From Pseudeuparius sepicola (lineage: Eukaryota > Arthropoda > Insecta > Coleoptera > Anthribidae), in the NCBI GenBank assembly GCA_963920635.1, contig OY987308.1, positions 22,349,096 to 22,413,095 of the forward strand: 64,000 nt of DNA, read 5' to 3'. Every line of letters starts with the position of its first letter. Positions within the stretch are counted from its first letter, which is position 1. Made by a program: the position numbers and the translations under genes. The notes under the pieces were generated by a model. It was not told the DNA's origin, made no database searches, and was given only the letters and a program-made list of their open reading frames with translations. Below, one piece after another: positions 53,978 through 64,000 of this stretch.

Positions 53978-54858
53978 TAAAAAAATGAAAATAAAAAACC
54001 TTTTTAAAAACAAGCTTTTATTTAAGCCATGTATTAAAACGAATAAAATAAGTTTAGGTTTTCGTTAAGATAATTCAATTCCAAATTGCGACCAGTTTTT
54101 GCAAATTGAAAAGCTTGTCCCGCGGAATGTTGATGAAAGTAGGTACCAATTAATTTTATTGGACAGTGATTTATTGATAAGCAAGTACCTATTTGCCAAA
54201 GTATACATTTGTTATTTACAATTCGCGCGACAAGCTTTTCAATTTGTAAAAACTTGTCGCAATTGGGAATTGAATTATCTTAACAGAAACCTAGACTTAT
54301 TTTATTCGTTTTACTACATGGCTTAAATAAAAACTTGTTTTTAAAAAGGTTTTTTATTTTCAATTTTATTTTGTGCTTTTTAGTACCTATCTGATTCCCA
54401 TGTCAGGAGAGTGGTAAAGAAATTTAGTCCGCCATCTTGGGGCGGCCGCCATATTGGATTTCGTATGAAGTCATTCACCTTACTGTTTTATACCCGTCGA
54501 ACCCTTTCATTTGATACCCATGTTGGGTATCAAATAGGTAATCCGCCATCTTGGAGCGGCGGCCATATTTAATTTAGTGTGATGTCACTAACTTATCGTT
54601 TTCTACTCTTTAAGCCCTTTCATTTTATACCCATATTAAGAGGGTTGGCAAAAAATACATTATCCGCCATCTTGGAGTGGCTGCCATTTTGAAAGTAATA
54701 CAATATTGAGTACCTATTGCATATTGCATTGTTACCGGAACTAAAGGTGTATGCAAAATTTCAGCTCAATCGGACGTCAGGAAGTGGTTCTAATTCAGCT
54801 TGTAAGAGTCGATCCACACATATACATACTAACAGGGCAAGTTAAATAAAAGCTTGTA
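53978..54858. mobile_element. Helentron-type composite 2
   Basis: A palindrome of about 395 bp (53978-54372, CTTTTTAAAAACAAGC arms, TTGTCGC core) is followed by three diverged repeats with CCGCCATCTTGG, then CAAAATTTCAGCTCAATCGG and the end CAAGTTAAATAAAAGCTTGT. It is the reverse of composite 1 at 20806-21976. Confidence 0.65.
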
Positions 54859-55494
54859 CTAATAAGTTTGCAGAAAAATAGACATACACAAACTTTTTAT
54901 ATTTGTCACCTTGTTCTCGGTCTTGAAAACTGATTACCAAACCCTATTATGTACTTTTCTCTTTATGTGTATGTTGGTACCCATGAACTTGATTGAATCA
55001 TATTCGGTAGTATACTATGACAGAAGCAACTTTTGACTTTGTTTTTGGAGGTCGTGTATAATTAATTTCTGTAGTAAACAATCCAAAGTTAATTTCGTAA
55101 CATAACATCCAAGGCGCAAATTTTGTTCTGGAATCTCTTTTTAAAGATTTGTAACAATTCCTAGAAGCCTGCCAACCAAAGTTCCGACAAGGCAATTATT
55201 TTATTTTTGTTATATAAGATAGACAGTGTAAATTTGCTATCTGTTTAATAAATAAATAATCAATATTAATAACTGAACAATATATACACTAATTGAGAGG
55301 AAGAAGTCGGATTATCTTAAATTCTTGGGAAAATTTGTTTATTAAATGGCTGGGAAGAAATTGTTCTAAAGAATTACAAATAATAGTCAATCTAACAACA
55401 AAATTTAGGTAGGTATACCTACCCTATTTGTAGTAAAGCAAGTTACAGTTTCAATTGTTTTCAATCCCCAAGCAATTTGATTTAAGCGAGTAGG

Positions 55495-56433
55495 CTAGCC
55501 CTGCTTTCATTTGATACCCATATTGGGTATCAAATAAGTAATCCGCCATCTTGGAGCGGCGACCATATTGAATTTAGTGTGATGTCACTGACTTTTTCGT
55601 TTTCTACTCTTCAAGCCCTTTCATTTGATACCCATAATAAGAGGGTTGACAAAAAAATACATCATCCGCCATCTTGGAGCGGCGGCCATTTTGAAATTAT
55701 TACAATATTGAGTATTGCACCGGAACTAAAGGTGTATGCAAAATTTCAGCTCAATCATACGTCAGGAAGTACAGGGTGTCCCATTTTGCGTGTTTTTCTC
55801 AAAAATCTCGGTTATTATTAAAGCTAGAGGGTTGCTGTTTTCACGTCACTGTACTACTTTTTTGAGAGGAATTTGATGGACCAATCAGATTTTAGATAAG
55901 TTTTATAGTTTCCGCGCATTGGCGCAGGAAATTTTTGATTTTTGGAAACCTCTCTCCCGACTACAACTTATATATATCGACAAATTTAATCAACTATTTT
56001 TATAGATTTTTTGGCGTAGACTCGAATGGAATAATTAGTTGTTTGGTAGCGTTAATAGTTTTTGAGATATGAACCAGTTATATTTTTTTAAATGGAAACC
56101 ATAGTTCATATCTCAAAAACTATTAACGCTACCAAAAAACTAATTATTCCATTCGAGTCTACGCCAAAAAATCTATAAAAATAGTTGATTAAATTTGTCG
56201 ATATATATAAGTTGTAGTCGGGAGAGAGGTTTCCAAAAATCGAAAATTTCCTGCGCCAATGCGCGGAAACTATAAAACTTATCTAAAATCTGATTGTTCC
56301 ATCAACTTCCTCTCAAAAAAGTAGAAACCGCAACCCTCTGGCTTTAATAATAACCGAGATTTTTGAGAAAAACACCCAAAATGGGACACCCTGTACACAT
56401 ACATACAGGTGTAGTTAAATAAAAGCTTGTAAA
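55495..56433. mobile_element. Helentron-type composite fragment, interrupted
   Basis: Two CCGCCATCTTGGAGCGGC repeats and the CAAAATTTCAGCTCAATC block are present, but the palindrome is missing. The sequence breaks at 55771, where a foldback element enters, and resumes at 56394 with ACATACATACAGGTGTAGTT and AAATAAAAGCTTGT. Confidence 0.6.
55772..56393. mobile_element. 622-bp foldback MITE, TA target
   Basis: CAGGGTGTCCCATTTTGCGT and its inverse bound near-perfect arms that meet near 56085. TA flanks both sides. It is nested in the Helentron-type fragment. A truncated copy is at 23100-23485. Confidence 0.85.
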
Positions 56434-56439
56434 TAGGTC

Positions 56440-57180
56440 GTGATTTTCGTTGGTGTCTTGAATTTTATTGTTCGATATTTTTTAATAAAATTTGGTACAT
56501 ATAGCACTTGTTGCGAATAGTATCCTAGTTACGAATTAAAAGATATCCCCAATCGCAAACGGCAAACTGACGTCGATATTTTTTTATCCTGTTTCTAAAA
56601 TAGTACGCGGACTTCCTGTATCATTGTAGTGATGGTTTTTGTTGCTATTGACGAAATATGTACTGGTTCATAGTTCAACCGACCAGGAATAGTTGAACTC
56701 TTCAATAGACTAATAATTAGCAAATCATATTTCCAAAAACCGACTCCAGTGGAACACATTGGTCGATTATTTTGTCATTCGCTTAGTATTAGAAAGTGAG
56801 AACAGTCTGTAAATGGGATTGGGAGTGTTGGTGTGTAGTTAACATACCGATTGAATCAGTAACGATAATTTCTTTATTTTCGTGTTGTTTGCAGTTATTC
56901 CATCGTCCTTCCCTAAATGTTGAATGTTATGGTCTGGATTGCACCATAAGACAAAGTTAATTACAAAATATCCTTGATGCAACATCTGAATTTTTAATAA
57001 CAGAAAGTGTTGCATTTTTCCATAACACAAGTTGTAGACTTGGTAGAAGTAGAATAATTTTTTTTAACCCAATTAAAAAAATGTCGAATGACCTCATTAA
57101 ACGAACCAAATTACAATGTAGTTTTGTTCTTTGAATAATTATGTCAGGTCATGGTTTTATTGGAGGAAAACCCAAATAGT
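56440..57180. other. No gene seen
   Basis: AT-rich spacer upstream of the candidate promoter at 57218. No exon or repeat is assigned. Confidence 0.4.
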
Positions 57181-57217
57181 ATTTACCCACATCTTCTCAA
57201 CGCTCAGCTGCGCTTCT

Positions 57218-57352
57218 TATAAAAGTGTGTCGGTTTTGCGTGTTGTAATCATTGAAGACGCCTTTAGCAAATTATCTTCGCCTAGTTTTTCATGCGATCC
57301 GAGAACAAATGATTATACTGGGGAGTCCCGAAATTTCGGAAACGTTTTGCAA
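57218..57352 (+). promoter_or_regulatory. Candidate core promoter and 5' UTR exon
   Basis: TATAAAAG at 57218-57225 is followed by TCATTG (A at 57251, 33 nt from the first T), which fits an initiator. The next about 100 nt end at a strong donor, CAA|GTAAGT, at 57353. The only ATG inside opens a six-codon frame. This could be a non-coding first exon of a gene further right, for example the one starting at 63917. It could also be chance. No transcript evidence is available. Confidence 0.3.
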
Positions 57353-57649
57353 GTAAGTACAATGTGTATAGGTAGATATACTGTTTCGTAATGAATTTAT
57401 TGATGGGTAATTCAAAAGATGAGTTTGAGTCCTTCAAAATGAGTTATGATATAGAAAATGGATAGGTCCTACACTCGTCACTACATATAATGAAACTTGA
57501 TAGTCATCTTTTGCGTTCTTGATATATTTCATTCCAATTTTATACAAAATTTATTTATGACAGACGGTGTATTAGTCCTACAGTTTTAGCTAAACAAACA
57601 CAGTTTATTAGCAGGAAAAACAGTACACATGCACCAACCTAGGGGTCAT

Positions 57650-58290
57650 CTTCAGCAGTAAAACATACTTTTGAAGATACAGGGCGTAAAACATTTAGAG
57701 AAGATAAGATTAATGTTACGCTCTGTATCTCGAAAAGTAAAACCTTGAATTGGAAAGTTTACTGGAAAAAGTTACTTTCCTTAAAGTAACAAACACATTT
57801 TCTACTTTGGATCTTACCTATCGAGCAAATTTGTTAGTTAATTTTTCAGAATTACCCTGTAATAATTTTAAAAATATCGAATTTGCCATGAAACTATGAC
57901 ACCTACAAAAAATTGACAATAGGAAATTTTTGTTTGCAATTAAAAATCTTTAAAAAATATACATTATATTACCATATAAGATTAATTTTTTTTCTAAAAA
58001 TAATCCTACTAATTTCCCACTTCTACGCCACTGGTTGTTCAAGGTGTTTGATATTAACAGGTTTTATGCTAACCCATGCTGATATAATTTGTACCAAATT
58101 TGACTTAAATATCTCAACTATTTTGGTAGATAATATTCGATGAATTACACATATTTTTTAAAACCTGTAACTTTTTTATAAAGCCTTAAAGAGAAACAAG
58201 TTATACAAAAAAGTGCGGTTATTTTTTCAAGATCTATCACCTGTTACAGGTCGGTCCCTTAAAACTGAACCACCCTGCATATTATGCATC
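57650..58290. repeat. Interspersed repeat, inverted partner of 7550-8290
   Basis: It shares GTTACGCTCTGTATCTCG, CACTGGTTGTTCAAGGTGTT and other blocks with the repeat next to the GST gene, in opposite orientation. It is non-coding. Confidence 0.55.
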
Positions 58291-58294
58291 AATA

Positions 58295-59255
58295 AACGTA
58301 ATACGTATTTCGACTTATCGAAATAAAAGAAATACAAAAATTATACTTTTTATAAATTCGAAAAACAGAGGATCCTGGAAAAAAGTGCGAATCAAAAGTG
58401 AATCGCCATGTAGCATAGTTGAAATAAACTGATACTGATATGCCACTAGATAAGCTTGTGTATAAAGTTTAAATCTTTAGCTTATTTTGAATAAAAACTG
58501 TTTGTTGATAGCTATGGTTATAACAACAATTTGTCATTCTTATATTCTTGTTTAGCAGGCGCAACATCTCCATAAGGTCATTTGGTCAATAATCCACTTA
58601 ATTTATTTAATTTTTTTTTCAATGTTTAATAGTAAACTATATTTAAAAAAATACAATGACATTTCCATGCAAAAAATCCCCAATTATTACTAATGGAGCC
58701 AAGATTACTAATGTCTAATAATTCATTCCTATCCGCTGCCGCCTGGCCGTATTTTAAATTAACCTCACGGGATATTATGGATAAATTGCATTGCAAGTGA
58801 GACAGAGACAAGACGACAGTCTACGCGCCAGCTCTGAGGCCGAAAAAAGACAAGTAGATTACGAAATCGTCGACGGCCGACGATTCATAAGCGGCGGTTT
58901 CACATAGCAGTCAACTGCAACCACAGTTCAAGGCTTATACTGCTAAAGCAGAACTGTTATGTGGTGTTTCACAATATCTGCAAACGTGTGTTGACAGTGG
59001 CGCCGAATAAAAGAAAAGCGTAACGCCATCATAAGCCTCTTGATTAAAAAATGTTAATGTTAAATATTAGAACTGAATAAAAACTAAATCACCCTGTATG
59101 TACCAACTTTCACTTTTTGAAAAAGAAAATAAATGTATTATTTTTTAAATTGTAGGAATTTATTATTGTTCCTTAACATTAGGACAATAAATTTGCAAAG
59201 ATGGAAAAAAGTTTATCAAAATCGGTCAACAAATAAAGATTTTACAAGGGTGGTC
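58295..59255. other. No gene seen
   Basis: A moderately GC-richer patch at 58800-58990 has no frame I recognise. A GTGGTCAGTCCTTAAG end near 59250 belongs to the 44946 foldback family. Confidence 0.4.
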
Positions 59256-59469
59256 AGTCCTTAAGAGGGGGTTGCCGACAGCGAAAGTGACGTTAGATTT
59301 CGTATTTTTTAAAGTTGTATAGCATAAAATCTAATAACATTTTACGTGGCCAAAATTTAGTACAAACATTTATGTCTTCATTTTAGTTATAAGATGCACT
59401 GGAATTATTATTTTTCCCAAGGTTTTCATAACCTCTAAACCAAAACACTGAGTGTAAGATCTTATGATT

Positions 59470-59804
59470 AAAATAAATTAAAAGTAAAAAAATATTTTTA
59501 AAAAAAGCTTTTATTTAAATGCGCTAAAAAGAATAAAATAATCTTTTCTTTTAAAACTTTTACTATCAACTTATAACGTCATTCCACAATTTATATGATA
59601 TAAAAGCTTGTCGCGAGATTTAAGTAGTGGTATTTACTTAGTTTGAAAACTTAAATCTCGCGACAAGCTTTTATATCATATAAATTGTGGAATGACGTTA
59701 TAAGTTGATAGTAAAAGTTTTAAAAGAAAAGATTATTTTATTCTTTTTAGCGCATTTAAATAAAAGCTTTTTTTAAAAATATTTTTTTACTTTTAATTTA
59801 TTTT
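59470..59804. repeat. 335-bp near-perfect palindrome
   Basis: The arms (AAAGTAAAAAAATATTTTTA, AATCTCGCGACAAGCTTTTA and so on) are mirrored about a centre near 59637 with only a few differences. The same ACAAGCTTTTAT/TTGTCGC motif set occurs in the palindromes of composites 1 and 2. Confidence 0.9.
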
Positions 59805-59847
59805 GTAATTTTTAGTTTGGCCAGGTGTCTGAGTCTATTCATCTCAG

Positions 59848-60021
59848 TTAACGCATCATGTTGCAAGGTCGTTTGCCGGTTAGTTTAGAACAGTCTAGCT
59901 CTTCAATGAGGAGACCTTCTAATGATCTAACCCTACTTAAGGCCACGTATGCTTGACCAGGCGCGAAGAGCTTGGAGCCTAAATATACAACGAGACAGGT
60001 TGCAGACCAATGCTGTTGACG
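59848..60021 (-). pseudogene. Helitron/Helentron Pif1-type helicase, C-terminus
   Basis: The minus strand reads VVYLGSKLFAPGQAYVALSR, then VRSLEGLLIEELDCSKLTGK and a stop. This is the conserved C-terminal helicase motif VI region (QAYVALSRV) of Helitron Rep/helicase proteins. Everything upstream of this piece is missing. It lies between the palindrome and the minisatellite, which ties both to the Helitron superfamily. Confidence 0.88.
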
Positions 60022-60058
60022 CCTATCTCACCAAACTACACAAGTCAAAGTTAACTAG

Positions 60059-60665
60059 TCCGCCATCTTGGGTGTTCCGCCATGTTGGATTTAGAATGAC
60101 GTCACACATATAATCATGCATTGTCATCCAAATTAAACGTGTGTACAAAATTTCAGCTCGATCGGTTGAAATTTAACTAGTCCGCCATCTTGAGTGTTCC
60201 GCCATGTTGGATTTAGAATGACGTCACACATATAATCATGCATTGTCATCCAAATTAAACGTGTGTACAAAATTTCAGCTCGATCCGTTGAAATTTAACT
60301 AGTCCGCCATCTTGAGTGTTCCGCCATGTTGGATTTAGAATGACGTCACACATATAATCATGCATTATCATCCAAATTAAACGTGTGTACAAAATTTCAG
60401 CTCGATCGGTTGAAATTTAACTAGTCCGCCATCTTGAGTGTTCCGCCATGTTGGATTTAGAATGACGTCACACATATAATCATGCATTGTCATCCAAATT
60501 AAACGTGTGTACAAAATTTCAGCTCGATCGGTTGAAATTTAACTAGTCCGCCATCTTGGGTGATCCGCCATGTTGGATTTAGAATGACGTCACACATATA
60601 ATCATGCATTGTCATCCAAATTAAACGTGTGTACAAAATTTCAGCTCGATCGGTTGAAGATATCT
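60059..60665 (+). repeat. Tandem array, five units of 122 bp
   Basis: TCCGCCATCTTG begins at 60059, 60181, 60303, 60425 and 60547, exactly 122 bp apart. Each unit carries GACGTCACACATATAATCAT and CAAAATTTCAGCTCGATCGG. Units are nearly identical. An ACAT microsatellite (about 60700-60732) follows, then the end GCAAGTTAAATAAAAGCTTT. Confidence 0.97.
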
Positions 60666-61439
60666 GCTTCAAAATTGAGTTGCAAGATTCCACCCGAACA
60701 AATTACATACATACATACATACATACATACATTGCAAGTTAAATAAAAGCTTTAAATTAAGACAGAGATGTTTGTACTAAATTTTTGCCAGGTAAAATGT
60801 TATTCGATTTTATACTATACAACTTAAGAAATACGAAATCTAACGTCACATTCTCTGTCGGCAACCCCCTTTTAACGTGGGCATACTGTATATAGGGTGA
60901 GCCAGAAAAGAGGGATTTATGTTTCCTTTGTATTTTTTAATAAAAAAAGGTATTATTTTTTTGTTCAGGAAAATATTCAGAATTTGACGTCCTCCATTTC
61001 GGAGTTTCTAATATTAACAAAAAAGTCTTTAAGTAGAACCTACGAAACTGCTAACTTTCATCTTCATCCTCACCCCATAGTGGTGTACCTTCTAAGAATT
61101 TGATATCGTGTTCTGGGCAGAGTTCACTTTCTCAGTTTGGAAAGCTCAAACATTCATTTTTAGTTTTGATCGCCCTGTACAGCTGCCACAGATCTAAAGT
61201 GCAAACTATCGAGTTATTTTAATTTAAAATTTGGACCCGTGCAAATATAGACAGACAATAAAGTGGGTACCGGAAGTAAGTAAGTATCGTCCATATAGGT
61301 AAACTTATCTGTGTTCATTGCTTCCACTTTTCGAAAAGAAATAAACTTTGTTGTGTGGGTACTACAAAATAATCACCGGAAACGCATCATTGTTCTCGTG
61401 CTTCTGAAACTTGTTTTGCAATCTACCAGAAAGAACTTC

Positions 61440-61765
61440 GGAAGTTACCCGGAAGACAGAGAACTCACCACCAGCCAAATAACCGCCATCCGCACCTCCA
61501 TGTCTACTGTCAAAGTATCACCACCCTGCGCGCGCGCGCCTCTATTTATTCACCATCACGTTACCCGTGCCCGCGCCCAAACAATCGACAATCGCCCGCC
61601 GCTGCGATCCAGTCGGCGACGGCGCCGGCAGTGGCCGGCCGAGGTCGACCGCTTCCCGTTTTATCGTCGCGGACGACGCGGTCCGCCGGCAGTTCCAGAA
61701 AGAGAAAGGCCGATGCAGCAGGTCCAGGAAGTGCACCGTGCCCATTCGCGACTATGACTTCAACG
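61440..61765 (+). other. CpG-rich island, unassigned
   Basis: It is strikingly GC- and CpG-rich (GCGCGCGCGC, GGCGACGGCGCCGGCAGTGG) against an AT-rich background. Overlapping frames are open on both strands, as expected from base composition alone. I cannot assign a protein. It may be a promoter or first exon of an unknown transcript, or an unmethylated island. Confidence 0.4.
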
Positions 61766-61849
61766 GAAGAAAGCCCGATTTGCGGGGCTGAAGGACTTTC
61801 AAGTCTTCCACCAAACCAGGATATTCCAGTGGGAGAAAGATCCATGTCT

Positions 61850-62335
61850 TTAACTGAAGATGGCTTGGTCTAGAAGCATTCAAGTCTTCCAGTGAAGCTG
61901 GATACCACTTGTCTAGGAGGTGCACCAGGTGCATTTGTTCACACCACGATGATGGCTCCACCAAAAGAACTGACCTTAGTATGGAACCAATCATACGTTT
62001 CTTTTATGGGGGGAGGTGGGAACAAGCGTGAATGACATGGGTCACCTAGATGAATAGTACACGCCAGTTTCAACTGGATATGGCTTGATCTAGAAGCATT
62101 CAAGTCCTCCAGTGAAGCTGGATACCACTTGTAGTAAGGACCACTTGTCTAGGAAGTGCACCAGGTGCATTTGTTCACACAGCCATGATGGCTCCACCTC
62201 CACCAAAAGAACTGACCTTAGTATAGAACCGCTCATGTTGAACGTTTCTTTTATGGAAGGAGGTGGGAACAAGCGTGGATGACATTGGTCACCTAGATGA
62301 ATAGTCCACGCCAGTTTCAACAGAAGAAAAGTTGA
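61850..62335 (+). repeat. Tandem duplication of about 225 bp
   Basis: AGAAGCATTCAAGTCTTCCA at about 61871 and AGAAGCATTCAAGTCCTCCA at about 62092 head two copies. They share GTGCACCAGGTGCATTTGTT and GTCACCTAGATGAATAGT. A shorter related motif (TCAGGTTTTCCAGTAAAGC) follows near 62350. Short frames are not conserved between copies. Confidence 0.85.
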
Positions 62336-62647
62336 CCCAAAGCAGTTCAGGTTTTCCAGTAAAGCAAGATCCAACATCCTACCAGCAAGCAATACCACGA
62401 CTGGACAACAGGAGTGATATTTTCTTAGCATTGGGAGTACAACGAAATATATTATCTATTATTAGGCATCCGACGAGTTGCATTTAAAAAGAGAATTTAA
62501 CAAGTGCAAATAGTTTAATAATTATTATTCAGTGTGTATGTGGCCATAATTTATCAACCCAACTTCTTAGGAATAAATTAATTACAAGAATTATAAATAT
62601 TTCCCCTATTCGAAAATGTAATTTAAAAAATAAAAATAAAAAAAGCA

Positions 62648-62719
62648 GCCACAACCGGGATTTGAACCCAGGACCTCTCTCACGCAAAGCGAGAATCATG
62701 CACCTAGCCTATTGAGGTC
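62648..62719 (-). pseudogene. tRNA-like pseudogene (tRNA-Pro-like body, TGC in loop)
   Basis: The minus strand shows a D-arm-like GGCTAGGTGCATGATTC, an anticodon region CTCGCTTTGCGTGAGAG and a T arm CTGGGTTCAAATCCCGG. The B-box and D-arm text resemble tRNA-Pro, but the loop reads TGC. The acceptor strands (GACCTCA against TTGTGGC) pair poorly. A T-run follows. It is a decayed tRNA or a tRNA-derived SINE head. Confidence 0.6.
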
Positions 62720-62883
62720 AGATTAAGGTTTTCCTTAACTAGCCGTATATAAATTTAATTACCGTGCTTAAAAGTTAAAGTCCATTTGACAGCTGCCATT
62801 TAGGTTGAGCTTTCGGTTCTGAATATGTTTTTTGTGCTAATAGATATTTTTTAACGATCAATGTGTTAACTGAAAACTACAAA

Positions 62884-63289
62884 AGCGTAGAGCGGCCACA
62901 TGAGATTTTTTTTATCCTTGACACTTTTTTCTGTCAATTATACATAATTGACACTTTTTTTCCGTCAATTATGTATAATTGACACTTTTTACTGTCAATT
63001 ATATATAATTGACAATTTTTTCTGTCAATTATACATAATTGACACTTTTATCTGTCAATTATAAAACTGTCAATTGTGTATAATTGACAGAAAAAAGTGT
63101 CGATGATACATATTTGACAGAAAAAGTGTCAATTATACATAATTGATAGAAAAAAGTGTCAATTATGTATAATTAACAGAAAAAGTGTCATTTATGTATA
63201 ATTGACAGAAAAAGGTGTCAATTATGTATAATTGACAGAAAAAAGTGTCAAGGATAAAAAAAATCTCATGTGGCCGCTCTACGCTTTCG
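62884..63289. mobile_element. Foldback element with TGTCAATTAT hairpin repeats
   Basis: The outer arms GCGTAGAGCGGCCACATGAG and their inverse enclose two facing arrays of a unit of about 38 bp, GACACTTTTTTCTGTCAATT, each unit itself palindromic (AATTATACATAATT). It is non-coding. Confidence 0.85.
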
Positions 63290-63916
63290 TAGAAAACATA
63301 TCTTCCAGTGCATATTAAATTTGGCAATGTGAAGAAATCATCGGGTTATCAGTTTTAGCGGCCACAATATTGGTTTAGCGTAACTAGAGAGTAGGATTTC
63401 AGCGAAAATACCAATAGTGGTATTAACGCTGAAATCATCACCTGGTTGGTTAATATTTTGATGCTGATGCTACTTGTTCTTGCCGGATAATAAAAGTTGT
63501 TTGCTGAAATCTACGTTGGGTGGAAGCTTGCATTAGTAATGAAGGACGATGTTTCGAAGAACTTATGTGAAAAAATTACGTCATTAAGAAGTGAAGTGCT
63601 GAAGCCAAATTAATGAAGTGGTAAATCTGATTAATCAAACCATGTATAAGTGGCTTATGAAGTTACTAATCAACTAAGTTCATTAAACCTCGCCATATTC
63701 GAAAGAGTGCACCCTGCTTGCAACCAGTAATATTATTATCTAAACATTGCTTCTCGTAAATCGTAAACAGGATCACAATGCACAACATGTAGTGGGGAAT
63801 TTTCAACATGTTAAACCAAGCAAATATTAATAAACCTGCGTGTGTGTTAGTTTTTGACCTTCCTTAATGCATTGTGCCGGCTATTTTCCACGTAATTCGC
63901 TGGACTTATCTCCATA

Positions 63917-63984
63917 ATGGACGGGGAAAATTCAGATCTGTTTTCTGAATGGTACAGAAGCATGCACCATTTACGCCGACTTAG
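63917..63984 (+). CDS. Candidate first coding exon of a gene leaving the window
   Basis: An ATG opens MDGENSDLFSEWYRSMHHLR, two further residues and a phase-2 donor (TTAG|GTAATT). The exon is acidic then basic, with no stop. The leader upstream is GC-richer than its surroundings. The protein is not recognisable from 22 residues. Confidence 0.4.
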
Positions 63985-64000
63985 GTAATTATTATTTTTT

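Larger units (their letters stand above)
59260..60885. mobile_element. Flanking inverted repeats holding Helentron-type composite 3
   Basis: GGGTTGCCGACAGCGAAAGT at 59268 and its inverse near 60865 bound an older palindromic element. Composite 3 (59470-60751) was inserted between its arms, because the arm sequence (ACGTTAGATTTCGTATTT) resumes at about 60765-60860. Confidence 0.65.

Noticed and set aside
59496..59780. Hairpin precursor of a microRNA
   Set aside because: The palindrome is far longer than a miRNA precursor and recurs in the Helentron-type composites.
60059..60665. Regular repeats resembling a CRISPR array
   Set aside because: The units are contiguous 122-bp copies with no unique spacers, in an insect genome and beside a Helitron helicase remnant; it is a minisatellite.
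61311..61757. 148-residue Arg/Pro-rich + frame and overlapping frames on both strands
   Set aside because: High GC alone keeps several frames open; no domain, splice support or conservation is visible.
62884..63289. Repeated TGTCAATTAT palindromes looking like operator sites
   Set aside because: They form two facing arrays within a foldback element with matching outer arms, so a transposon explains them better.

Overview
The window is AT-rich nuclear DNA of an insect, most likely a holometabolous species and possibly a beetle. This rests on a delta/epsilon-type glutathione S-transferase, Spaetzle-family cytokine genes, short 47-60 bp GT-AG introns beside long ones, and a dense load of P-like, Tc1/mariner-like, foldback and Helitron-type elements. 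All protein genes are split, so I rebuilt them by hand from splice sites, exon phase and protein-family resemblance. No transcript evidence was available.

Layout. (1) 1-5.3 kb, + strand: the 3' eleven exons of a TULP4/Tusp-type gene (WD40, SOCS box, tubby domain split by a long disordered insert). (2) 5.8-7.3 kb, - strand: a complete five-exon glutathione S-transferase, tail to tail with TULP4. (3) 8.6-20.6 kb, - strand: a secreted, low-complexity, proprotein-like gene that I do not recognise. It has a long terminal exon, a possible alternative short His/Tyr-rich terminal exon, and a tRNA-Asn gene in an intron. (4) 20.8-31.5 kb: almost entirely transposon-derived. (5) 32.1-38.1 kb, + strand: a three-exon Spaetzle-like gene. 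(6) 42.3-53.4 kb, - strand: a second, convergent Spaetzle-like gene whose cystine-knot domain can be completed by either of two adjacent, phase-compatible terminal exons. (7) 53.4-63.9 kb: Helitron/Helentron-type composites, foldback elements, a CpG-rich patch and a tRNA-like pseudogene. At the right edge a possible first coding exon begins a gene that runs out of the window.

How the parts relate. The two Spaetzle-like genes encode secreted, protease-activated ligands of the Toll-receptor type, so 32-53 kb is a small immune/developmental cytokine locus. Its introns have been heavily invaded. Three element families carry a THAP-type zinc-finger first exon. Two of these have 8-bp target duplications (P superfamily), and one copy shows a templated internal duplication like those left by gap repair. 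Many elements are near-perfect palindromes inside introns, so host pre-mRNAs could form long hairpins.

The strongest candidate for something new is the pair of alternative terminal exons that swap the C-terminal half of the Spaetzle cystine knot.
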